Below, piece after piece: positions 1 through 6,495 of a DNA stretch of 8,054 bases; the stretch's first letter is position 1; every line of letters starts with the position of its first letter. The DNA comes from an uncultured Gemella sp. GTDB lineage: Bacteria > Bacillota > Bacilli > Staphylococcales > Gemellaceae. The notes under the pieces were generated by a model. It had not been told where the DNA came from, did not search any database, and worked only from the letters and a program-made list of their open reading frames with translations. The stretch lies in assembly GCA_927911695.1 (NCBI GenBank), contig CAKMQO010000087.1:1-8054 (forward strand), given 5' to 3'. The translations under genes were made by a program, and so were the position numbers.

Positions 1-11
1 TGGAGGGATAT

Positions 12-572
12 ATGTTTAATTATCCTAATAAGAAAAGTAATTTTATTCAAAAAACCAAGTATTCTAATCGAGGAATGGAACTTGAAGAAGATATTAATTT
101 TGCGAATAAATATTACTTAAATAATGACATTGCAGTTATTCATAAAAAACCTATTCCAATTCAAATAGTAGAAGTGAATTATCCTAACAGATCGAGTGCT
201 ATGATTACCAAAGCTTTCTATAAAACCCCTTCTACAACAGATTACAACGGCCTTTGGAATGGAAAATATATTGATTTTGAGGCTAAGGAGACTAATTCGG
301 CCACTTCATTTTCTTTAAATAATATTCACGAACATCAAATAGAACATATGCAAAAAATTTTAAATCATGGTGGAATTACTTTTATTATTGTTAGATTTAA
401 AAAAATCGATAAAACATTCATACTTCCATTTAAAAAATTCATATTTTTCTATAATCGTGCACAAAATGGTGGAAGAAAATCAATTAAACTAAGTGAATTC
501 GAAGAAACTGCATTTGAATTATCATTTAACTACAAAATAAGATTAGATTATATAACTATTATAAAAAAATAA
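12..572 (+). CDS. recU: RecU, Holliday junction resolvase
   Basis: RecU cleaves Holliday junctions during recombinational repair and chromosome segregation in Firmicutes and acts in the cytoplasm on the nucleoid. The 186-residue product is slightly shorter than the roughly 200 residues usual for the family. The N-terminal block YSNRGMELEEDI (residues 17-28) and the catalytic core are recognisable: TTDYNGLW (75-82), then IDFEAKET (87-94). D77, E90 and K92 have the D-x12-E-x-K spacing of the metal-dependent nuclease site, and T76 precedes the Asp as in characterised homologues. The start is supported by GGAGGG at 2-7, four bases before the ATG. The gene lies 22 bases upstream of pbp1A on the same strand, the usual recU–PBP pairing, so the two are probably co-transcribed. 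The promoter lies outside the window. Identification is secure. Confidence 0.96.
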   Translation: MFNYPNKKSNFIQKTKYSNRGMELEEDINFANKYYLNNDIAVIHKKPIPIQIVEVNYPNRSSAMITKAFYKTPSTTDYNGLWNGKYIDFEAKETNSATSFSLNNIHEHQIEHMQKILNHGGITFIIVRFKKIDKTFILPFKKFIFFYNRAQNGGRKSIKLSEFEETAFELSFNYKIRLDYITIIKK

Positions 573-594
573 TGAAAGTGAGTTTTAACAACAG

Positions 595-2766
595 ATGAAA
601 ACTTTATTCAAATATATTAGTTCCATCTTTTTTTCAATATGCTTAGTATTATTCTTTGCTATTTTAATACTCTTTGCTAAAGAATTAAAAGATGTCCCAG
701 ATATAACTCAGGCTAATTTACAAGATCCATTATCATCAGAAATTTATGATAAAAATCTTAATCTAATAGCTACGGTTGGAGCTGAGAAAAGGGAATATGT
801 ATCTATAAATGACATTCCAAAAAACATTACAGATGCTGTTCTTACTACTGAAGATTCAAGATTCCAATCTCATATAGGTATCGATCCTATTCGTCTTATC
901 AAAGCAGTACTTGTGAATATTCGTTCTAATTCTGCCCAACAAGGTGCTAGTACAATTACACAACAGGTAGTAAAAAATTCACTACTGACATCTGATAAAT
1001 CATTACAAAGAAAAATTCAAGAAGCTTATCTATCTCTTAAATTGGAAAACAGGTACTCTAAAGATGATATATTAGAGATGTACATGAATAAAATTTACTA
1101 TTCTGATGGGCAATACGGTGTTAAAACAGCGGCTAAGTACTTTTACAATAAAGAGTTAAACCAATTAACATTACCTCAAATTGCGCTTCTAACTGGTATG
1201 CCTCAGCAACCAATCCTGTATAATCCATATGATTATCCAGAACAAGCTAAAGAGCGTCGTAACACAGTATTATATGCGCTTCTTAACAACGATAAAATCA
1301 CAGAAGCTGAATACAATAATGCAATTAATACTCCTATTATGGATGGAATAGTTGAAAAAACAAAAGAAGAACGTGCAAATCAACACACTTATAATCCTAA
1401 ATATGCTGCATATATAGATCAAATCACAAAAGAATTAAAAGAAAATCAAAACTTTGAAAATATTAAAGATCCTCTTTCAATGGGATTAAAAATATACACT
1501 AACTTAAATCCAGAATTACAAACATATGTTCAAGATATGTTAGATAACCAAAGCTCACCGATGGTACCTCATGCATCTCAAGCTGCTATATCTGTTCTTG
1601 ATACAAAAACTGGCCTAATCGAAGCTATTGGTGGTGGAAAAAATTATAAAGCTGGTGGATATAACTTTGCAGTTGACGCCCGTGTTAACCAGGGGTCATC
1701 AATTAAACCATTAATTGATTATGCTCCTGGTATAGAATATTATGGCTGGGATTCTCAAACTACTTTCTCAGATACACCTTATCAAATTGCTGGAACTAAT
1801 TTCTATATCCAAAACTGGGATAGACTATACCACGGTACAGTTACTATGAGTACTGCTTTATCTTGGTCTTATAACATTCCAGCGGTTCGTGCATTCGAAA
1901 CAGTTGGATACGAAAGATCTAAACATTTCGCTGAAAAACTAGGTATACCTGTAACAAAAGATGAACCGACAACAGCTATTGGAGGAAACGTAGATGGAGT
2001 TTCTACCCTTCAAATGGCCGGTGCATTCGCATCTTTCGGTAATAAAGGATATTACAATAAGCCTTCAACAATAGTTAAAGTATTTAACGCAAATGGTAAA
2101 GAATTACCTAATATTAAAGATGAACCTGTTAAAGCAATGTCAGAAGAGACTGCATATTTAATAACAAATGTATTAAAAGGTGTACTTTCTAGTAATGGTA
2201 CTTCTCCAAACGGTAAAGTAGCTAACTTTGATATGGCAGGTAAGTCTGGTTCAAGTACATTCGATGATTCTGCTTACTATAATCATGGTATAGATGTTGT
2301 AAACTCTACTAAAGATAGTTGGATGATTGGTTACACAACTGACTATACAGTTGCCGTTTGGCAAGGAGCTGATATGGTAGACTCAGCTGCAAAAGCATTG
2401 TCTTCAGAGCAAGCAAAGACTACACAGGTAATTATGGCAAATGTAATGAAAAAAGTTTCAGGTAAACAAGTACCTGCTGCCTTTGAAAAACCTGCAGGAA
2501 TCCAAACGAAAAATGGCGTAGAGTATGCTAAAGAAAGAAATACAGAAACTGACTATATGTACGCTGGTACAGATAGAGATGCAGTTTATCAAGCTGCTAT
2601 CGCTCAAAAGCAACGTGATAACCGTTCTGCTCTTACAACAGTATTCAACTCTTTAACAAATTCTACTAATAGAGCAACCGGTGCTGTTCCTGCTCAAAAT
2701 CAAAGACAAACAGCAGGTAGAACAACTGCAAATAATTCTGCTCGTACAAATCAAACAAGACGGTAA
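595..2766 (+). CDS. pbp1A: Class A penicillin-binding protein 1A (glycosyltransferase plus transpeptidase)
   Basis: This bifunctional enzyme polymerises lipid II glycan strands and cross-links their peptides outside the membrane. It has 723 residues, close to pneumococcal PBP1a. A short cytoplasmic N-terminus and one membrane anchor (about 8-28) come first. The GT51 domain (about 45-235) has the catalytic Glu in EDSRF (E86), the QGASTITQQ block (116-124) and E143 in KIQEA. The transpeptidase domain (about 325-620) has SSIK (S368, K371), SYN (425-427) and KSGS (550-553). The last box is usually KTGT, so it is slightly atypical. Residues about 676-723 form a low-complexity tail rich in N, T, Q, A and R, probably flexible and outside the cell. 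No strong Shine-Dalgarno is present (AAAGTGAG at 575-582), so coupling to recU is likely. A perfect terminator follows the stop. The class A assignment is secure; calling it 1A rests on remembered similarity to streptococcal PBP1a. Confidence 0.95.
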   Translation: MKTLFKYISSIFFSICLVLFFAILILFAKELKDVPDITQANLQDPLSSEIYDKNLNLIATVGAEKREYVSINDIPKNITDAVLTTEDSRFQSHIGIDPIRLIKAVLVNIRSNSAQQGASTITQQVVKNSLLTSDKSLQRKIQEAYLSLKLENRYSKDDILEMYMNKIYYSDGQYGVKTAAKYFYNKELNQLTLPQIALLTGMPQQPILYNPYDYPEQAKERRNTVLYALLNNDKITEAEYNNAINTPIMDGIVEKTKEERANQHTYNPKYAAYIDQITKELKENQNFENIKDPLSMGLKIYTNLNPELQTYVQDMLDNQSSPMVPHASQAAISVLDTKTGLIEAIGGGKNYKAGGYNFAVDARVNQGSSIKPLIDYAPGIEYYGWDSQTTFSDTPYQIAGTNFYIQNWDRLYHGTVTMSTALSWSYNIPAVRAFETVGYERSKHFAEKLGIPVTKDEPTTAIGGNVDGVSTLQMAGAFASFGNKGYYNKPSTIVKVFNANGKELPNIKDEPVKAMSEETAYLITNVLKGVLSSNGTSPNGKVANFDMAGKSGSSTFDDSAYYNHGIDVVNSTKDSWMIGYTTDYTVAVWQGADMVDSAAKALSSEQAKTTQVIMANVMKKVSGKQVPAAFEKPAGIQTKNGVEYAKERNTETDYMYAGTDRDAVYQAAIAQKQRDNRSALTTVFNSLTNSTNRATGAVPAQNQRQTAGRTTANNSARTNQTRR

Positions 2767-2771
2767 TATAT

Positions 2772-2805
2772 AAAAAGAATCGTGAACAACTTCACGATTC
2801 TTTTT
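2772..2805. terminator. Bidirectional intrinsic terminator between pbp1A and the neuA-like gene
   Basis: A perfect 15-bp inverted repeat has arms at 2772-2786 and 2791-2805 and a CAAC loop. The arms read AAAAAGAATCGTGAA and its complement, so each strand ends the hairpin with a run of five T. It starts 6 bases after the pbp1A stop and abuts the neuA-like stop at 2807, so it can end both convergent transcripts. Confidence 0.93.
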
Positions 2806-2806
2806 A

Positions 2807-3479
2807 TTATTCTATATAGTTTTTATACAAACTTTCACAAATTTCAAAATCTAATTTATCATCAATATCATAACTATATATTTTATCCATCTCATAGACT
2901 TTTGTTTTATTTGTATAAAAAGTTTTATCCTTTAAATAATTATTTTTTGTCGACATCCATATAGAACCATTAGGATATATGTAGTCAGGCTCATCTTGTC
3001 TCCTGTAATTTCCACCATGACAAGAAGGAACTAAATACCCCCTTTGTTCATCCATAAACAAGCTTTTACTTACTCTAGGTTTAGTAAATGACACAAGGTG
3101 ATCACAATCTTTAAATAAATTAAATGCTGTATGTATGTGTTCTACTTTTCTAAGTGGAGAAGTTACTTGTAAATTTATAAAAATAAAATCTTCTTTAATT
3201 TCTTTAAATAAAAAATTCTAAGGTTTCAAAAGTTGTAGAAGAGTCAAGAGAAACTTCGTCTGTACGTTTTATGTATTTGCATTTTTTTCCATATTCATAT
3301 GCACATAAATTAAGATATTCTTCTGAATCAGAAGATACCCATATTTCATCAAATTTCTTACTATCAATAGCTACATCAATTGTATAGAAACATAATGGCT
3401 TTCCACAGAATAACTTTATATTCTTATCTAATAATCCCTTTGAACTTTTTCGTATCAAAATAACTGCTATTTTCTTCAA
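2807..3479 (-). pseudogene. neuA: CMP-N-acylneuraminate cytidylyltransferase (sialic acid activation), frameshifted
   Basis: The family makes CMP-sialic acid from CTP and sialic acid in the cytoplasm, the donor for sialylated capsule or lipooligosaccharide. Two open frames (3479 to 3204, and the other ending at 2807) join into one 223-residue protein if a single base is removed near 3204-3215, where the minus strand reads T6-A-T3. The in-between stretch translates in the second frame with no gap. The joined protein shows the nucleotide-binding start SSKGLLDKN (12-20, R10 just before), VSSDSEE (48-54), LQVTSPLR (103-110), YRRQD (158-162), YPNGSIW (168-174) and the metal-site DID (203-205). The order and wording match streptococcal NeuA, but the C-terminal esterase domain of that protein is absent, as in most single-domain homologues. 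The start is TTG, placed by AGGAGG. No neuB, neuC or sialyltransferase is nearby. As read, only a 91-residue fragment would be made. Confidence 0.88.
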
Positions 3480-3484
3480 AATAT

Positions 3485-3490
3485 CCTCCT
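3485..3490 (-). promoter_or_regulatory. Shine-Dalgarno that fixes the TTG start of neuA
   Basis: The minus strand carries AGGAGG five bases before TTG (3479-3477), followed directly by codons for KKIAVI, which matches the expected N-terminus of the family. No in-frame ATG fits better, so the rare TTG start is chosen. Confidence 0.75.
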
Positions 3491-3523
3491 CTCCTAACTA
3501 CTTTTCTTTTTATATCATAGTAC

Positions 3524-3552
3524 ATTGTATCATTATAATTTATCTAATACAA
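3524..3552 (-). promoter_or_regulatory. Candidate sigma-A promoter for the neuA-like gene
   Basis: On the minus strand, TTGTAT (3552-3547) and TACAAT (3529-3524) are separated by 17 bases, and the -10 box is preceded by TGA, giving an extended TGnTACAAT. It sits about 45 bases ahead of the TTG start with the ribosome binding site between. The -35 box is weak; the -10 box is good. Confidence 0.5.
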
Positions 3553-3593
3553 TAATTTTAATATTTAAAACTTCCTTTAACTCTAATAAAAAA

Positions 3594-3720
3594 GAGGGAG
3601 TGACTCAACAAAGTCTCTATTTCTTAAGAAACAAGATTTTTTCGAGTCACCCCCACACAGGTTATTGGATATCTAAAAGCTTTTATAAAGTAAATTTAGA
3701 TATCAATAAACCACTGCTCC
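3594..3720. repeat. Two-hairpin intergenic element, candidate dispersed repeat or structured RNA
   Basis: This fills most of the 306-base gap between the neuA-like gene and the oxidoreductase gene, which otherwise holds only the neuA promoter. Hairpin one pairs GGGAGTGACTC (3596-3606) with GAGTCACCCCC (3644-3654), 10 of 11 positions, and has a TTTCTTAAGAAA palindrome (3620-3631) in its loop. Hairpin two pairs ATATCTAAA (3669-3677) with TTTAGATAT (3695-3703). The pairing extends outward with small bulges through CACAGGTTATTG (3656-3667) and CAATAAACCACTG (3704-3716). The G/C-rich arms stand out from the surrounding AT-rich DNA. The GGGAGTG...CACCCC layout recalls dispersed intergenic elements of staphylococci, from memory only. 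It may also serve as the terminator of the oxidoreductase operon, since no simple U-tailed hairpin follows 3786. No credible protein is encoded here. Confidence 0.5.
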
Positions 3721-3785
3721 TATGAGTTATAATATATACTTTTTGAAATTTAGGACTTTTGGATTAACCCAATTTTTTAAAACTT

Positions 3786-5069
3786 CTAGAAATTAAAACC
3801 TTCATAGAATATTCTATTTTTCTTTATACCTTTTTCCTTTAGCATTTTTTCATACGCTATATTCATCGCCATTGGACCAGCAATTATATAATTATACTCT
3901 TCACCAACCGGTAAATATTTATCTAATTGCTCTGTTGTGAATCTTCCATTTTGAGAATATGATTTAAAATTACTTCTTTCATTCCATAACGCAAATTTTT
4001 CTTGATATAAAAGTTTTTTATCCTTTTTCACAGTATATAAGAATGTTATATTTTTTATTATCAAATTTATCTGCTAATCCAAGTAAAGGAACAACACCAA
4101 TTCCTCCACCAATAAGAACAAATTTTTCATTCTTACCTGACTTTTCAATCATTGAACTTAATACACCATATCCTCTAGTTAAATTAACTTTTTCTCCTAT
4201 CTCTAAATTAGGAAGATTTTTTGTGAAATCCCCTACACCTTCAATTGACATCTGAACATAGCCATCTCGTTCTGGGATATTCAATATAGAAAATGGATGT
4301 GGCTCCTTCATCCCTCTTACATTAGGGAAAGAGATAAATGCAAAATCACCCGCTTCTATTTTTTAAAAACAGATTTACTGGTAGTAATTGTTAACTCTGT
4401 AATATTTGAATCTACTTTTCTAGCATTTTTTAAAAGTCCTACTTGTACATTTATATACTTATTATATGCATAGTGTCCATAAGCACCGAATGCAATTACA
4501 GTGTATAAGATTACTAAAATAGTAAATGGAACTATACTTCTTATATATGGAATCAGAAGAACATGAAGGAAAGCTAATAGTGCAGCTACTAAATTAAGTC
4601 TATGTATCCACATAGATAACTCATGTTTAAAGATTTTTTCTAACATTTTTTTAATCTTCATTAAGATACTTATTCTTGAAGTTAACCAACCAGCCATAAA
4701 AACAAGTGAGTATGCAATGATTCCTATAAATATATTCATTGACCATTCCCCTGTTAATTTTATAAGTCCTGATGATTTTAAAAGTTGATCATGTAAGTAC
4801 ATAAAAATTACAGCAAAAATTGCGGTTACTCCATGAATTATATACATATCCGGTAATCCTATTATTCTATCTAACCATTTCGGCTGTGAAGATAGGAAAA
4901 TTGCTGATAGCATCCATGAATAGGCAAATACTCCTAAATTAACTGCTAGTACTCTACTCCCAAAAACCTCTGGCAAACCATTTCCTAATGTCACTATTAA
5001 TGGTAACGGTATTGTTAACAATACTATTAACCAAATCATATTAAATATAAATCTATGTTCTCTCAACAT
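3786..5069 (-). pseudogene. Ferric-reductase/NOX-like membrane flavocytochrome, two frameshifts
   Basis: The family moves electrons from cytosolic NAD(P)H through FAD and two membrane haems to an outside acceptor. The first frame (5069-4356, 237 residues) is the membrane part with about six hydrophobic segments. The haem ligands are in place: H79 and H93 in one helix (H-x13-H), H156 and H169 in another (H-x12-H). A one-base loss at the T6 run 4359-4364 gives an immediate TAG. Restoring it leads into the FAD domain, with HPFSI about residue 258 and GVGDFTKNL. The NAD-binding LIGGGIGVVP follows (about 320-329). A one-base gain near 4051-4056 or 4024-4028 breaks the frame again. The last part holds IIAGPMAMN and ends FYEGFNF. 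The two indels cancel in length (1284 bases, 427 residues restored), but stops lie between them. The start overlaps the apbE end by 17 bases and has GGAGGG ten bases upstream. The natural acceptor is probably the FMN-binding protein encoded two genes upstream. Confidence 0.87.
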
Positions 5070-5841
5070 CCGTTATTTTCCCTCCCTCAAAAACTCTTTT
5101 TTTTCCCTCTTTTGTTAACAAGATACCTGTTAACAATTTATTTTCTACTATTTCACTCCAAATTCTCTCATTAGCAACTACTCCTGCAGTTGCTAATACA
5201 TCAACATCTGATAGATATCTTCCAACTACAGTGATTTGAACATGATTTATCTCATTATCACTTTTGATATGTTCACCTTTTTTACTAAGCCCCGAAGTTG
5301 CCACCGCTCCATTTTTTATACTATACTTAGCAATTATTTTCTCCTTGACTTCAGGATTTTCTATCCCTATTTTCCAAGAAAAGTTACTATTAGATTTTGT
5401 ACCAACCTGAATGTCTCCTGCTCCGTTAATTGCTCCTGCTTCTATAATATTATTATCTATAAGAGGTTTTATATATTTCATAAAAGCATTCTCTATTGCC
5501 CAGCCCTTCACAAATCCTGTTGGATTATATTTTCCGCCAAAAAATGGATTAAACAGACCTTGAGTCTCTTTTTTAGCTATTATAGACCTGCTGTAAACTT
5601 CTTGATACTCTAAATCAAAAAAATCTTCTTGTAAAACTTCACCTATACCAGTATGTTTACTAACTAAACTATCTGGAAGAAATGGAGAAAATTTCTCTTC
5701 CACATTTTTCAAATATTTATCAATCTCATTTACGACCTGATTCAACGCTTCTATCAAAATTTCATCAAAATTATCCCTTACAAAGACAATTGTGAAAGGC
5801 ATGTTCATTCTTTTTAATACATAAGTTTTATACTTAACCAT
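5053..5841 (-). CDS. apbE: ApbE-family FAD:protein FMN transferase
   Basis: ApbE proteins move FMN from FAD onto a Thr or Ser of a target protein, using Mg2+. This 262-residue protein is short for the family, which is commonly 300 or more. Recognisable blocks in order are RMNMPFTIVF (11-20), FNPFFGGKYNPTGFVKGW (97-114), INGAGDIQVG (138-147), AVATSG with GEHI (179-192), and DVLATAG (214-220). In the last block D214 and T218 have the D-x3-T spacing of the metal site. The N-terminus has neither a hydrophobic signal nor a lipobox Cys, so it looks cytosolic although its presumed target is outside the membrane. The gene begins one base after the stop of the FMN-binding gene and overlaps the oxidoreductase start by 17 bases, so it is translationally coupled in a three-gene operon. 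It has no frameshift, unlike both neighbours. Family assignment is firm; the target is inferred from context. Confidence 0.93.
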   Translation of the reverse strand: MVKYKTYVLKRMNMPFTIVFVRDNFDEILIEALNQVVNEIDKYLKNVEEKFSPFLPDSLVSKHTGIGEVLQEDFFDLEYQEVYSRSIIAKKETQGLFNPFFGGKYNPTGFVKGWAIENAFMKYIKPLIDNNIIEAGAINGAGDIQVGTKSNSNFSWKIGIENPEVKEKIIAKYSIKNGAVATSGLSKKGEHIKSDNEINHVQITVVGRYLSDVDVLATAGVVANERIWSEIVENKLLTGILLTKEGKKRVFEGGKITDVERT

Positions 5842-5842
5842 A

Positions 5843-6318
5843 CTACTTTGCCTTATTTAATGCATCTTGTAAAGAACCTTTAAATCCTTTGAATGTTTCA
5901 GATGCTCCAGAAACCAGTGCAATATCACTACTTTGAGCGTCTATTGCTTCCTCAACATATTTAGGAAGTGCTGTCTTATTAATACTTTGCGAAAATTCTT
6001 CATCTGGTTGAAGAAGTACATTAACATTGGCTATTTTACCACCTTGAACAACTACACTTACTTGGAAATCACCTTTATTTGTTCTTGTAACTGCTCCTGT
6101 ATATGTACCATCTTTATATGCTACACCTTCTTTTGCTGAAGAAGATGTATTATTAGTTGTATTTTTTGATTCTTTATTTCCTTCTTGGTTAGAGTATTCT
6201 GTGTTTTTTGATTTGATGGTGTAGTTTGTATACTTGGTTTAATAAAAGTATAGTACCCTGCCGTCAAAGCAGACGCTCCTACAACTCCTATTAATGCTGT
6301 CTTCTTTATTTTACTCAT
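5843..6318 (-). pseudogene. Membrane-anchored FMN-binding domain protein, frameshifted
   Basis: Proteins of this family carry covalent FMN outside the membrane and accept electrons from membrane oxidoreductases. The start ATG at 6318 has TAGGAG seven bases upstream. A Lys-rich start (KIKK) and one hydrophobic stretch (about 8-25) form an uncleaved anchor or signal; there is no lipobox Cys. A Ser/Thr/Asn/Gln-rich linker follows. The first frame stops at 6121, but a second frame continues without a gap to 5843 if one base is added. The likely site is the T6 run at 6204-6209 or at 6162-6167, since both frames stay open between about 6240 and 6121. The restored protein has 158 residues, with YKDGTYTGAV (68-77), GGKIANVNV (93-101) and the attachment motif LVSGASET (135-142). 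The acceptor would be S140 in place of the more common Thr. It is the first gene of the operon with apbE, one base apart. As read, the FMN domain would not be made. Confidence 0.85.
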
Positions 6319-6345
6319 GGTTTTACTCCTACTATATTGTTTTTA

Positions 6346-6360
6346 ATGATAATATATCAT
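6346..6360. promoter_or_regulatory. Candidate operator palindrome upstream of the electron-transfer operon
   Basis: ATGATA (6346-6351) and TATCAT (6355-6360) form a perfect 6-bp inverted repeat around ATA, 28 bases before the FMN-binding start and between its candidate promoter and ribosome binding site. The TGATA/TATCA halves resemble Fur/PerR-family boxes, but the spacing is two bases shorter than the classical 7-1-7 arrangement. Iron or redox control would suit the operon; this is inference. Confidence 0.3.
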
Positions 6361-6388
6361 AATTTTCATGTGCATCCTATTAATCTGC

Positions 6389-6417
6389 TTTAAATATATT
6401 ATATAATTTTTTGTTAA
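6389..6417 (-). promoter_or_regulatory. Weak candidate promoter for the electron-transfer operon
   Basis: The minus strand has TTAACA (6417-6412), 17 bases, then TTTAAA (6394-6389). A perfect TATAAT also lies at 6403-6398 but without a convincing -35 at the right distance. A promoter is needed here because the upstream gene ends in a strong terminator. The exact boxes are uncertain in such AT-rich DNA. Confidence 0.3.
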
Positions 6418-6495
6418 AAACAAACTAATATTGGTACTTTAATTTTATCTTGAAAAATCCTGTTTTTCAAAACTATTTTTTTCATCATAGATTAT

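Noticed and set aside
572..598. An ATG at 572 overlapping the recU stop, as a possible start of a leader peptide.
   Set aside because: It gives only eight codons before a stop that overlaps the pbp1A start, with no ribosome binding site of its own.
2782..2964. Plus-strand open frame of 60 codons beginning inside the terminator.
   Set aside because: It begins at a GTG inside the terminator hairpin, lies opposite the neuA-like coding sequence and has no ribosome binding site; it is an antisense shadow.
3525..3725. Plus-strand open frame of 66 codons in the gap between the neuA-like gene and the oxidoreductase.
   Set aside because: It runs through the neuA promoter and both hairpins of the repeat-like element, has no Shine-Dalgarno sequence and resembles no known protein.
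4043..4255. Plus-strand open frame opposite the oxidoreductase FAD/NAD segment.
   Set aside because: Antisense shadow; the minus strand carries clear FAD and NAD motifs here.
5236..5613. Plus-strand open frame of 125 codons opposite apbE.
   Set aside because: It is rich in Phe, Ile, Tyr and Cys as expected from reading AT-rich coding DNA backwards, and apbE motifs occupy the other strand.
5933..6139. Plus-strand open frame of 68 codons opposite the FMN-binding domain.
   Set aside because: Cys- and Phe-rich antisense shadow with no ribosome binding site; the minus strand reads a clean FMN-binding domain.
6340..6356. The 17-base word TTTTTAATGATAATATA occurs here and again at 8019-8035 on the same strand.
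   Set aside because: Very low complexity in an AT-rich window, and the second copy lies in the tail of the partial gene at the right edge; probably coincidence.
6450..6470. Hairpin TTGAAAAA/TTTTTCAA with a five-base loop.
   Set aside because: Only 8 bp and almost all A/T, with no T run directly after it on either strand; unlikely to be a terminator and not clearly functional.
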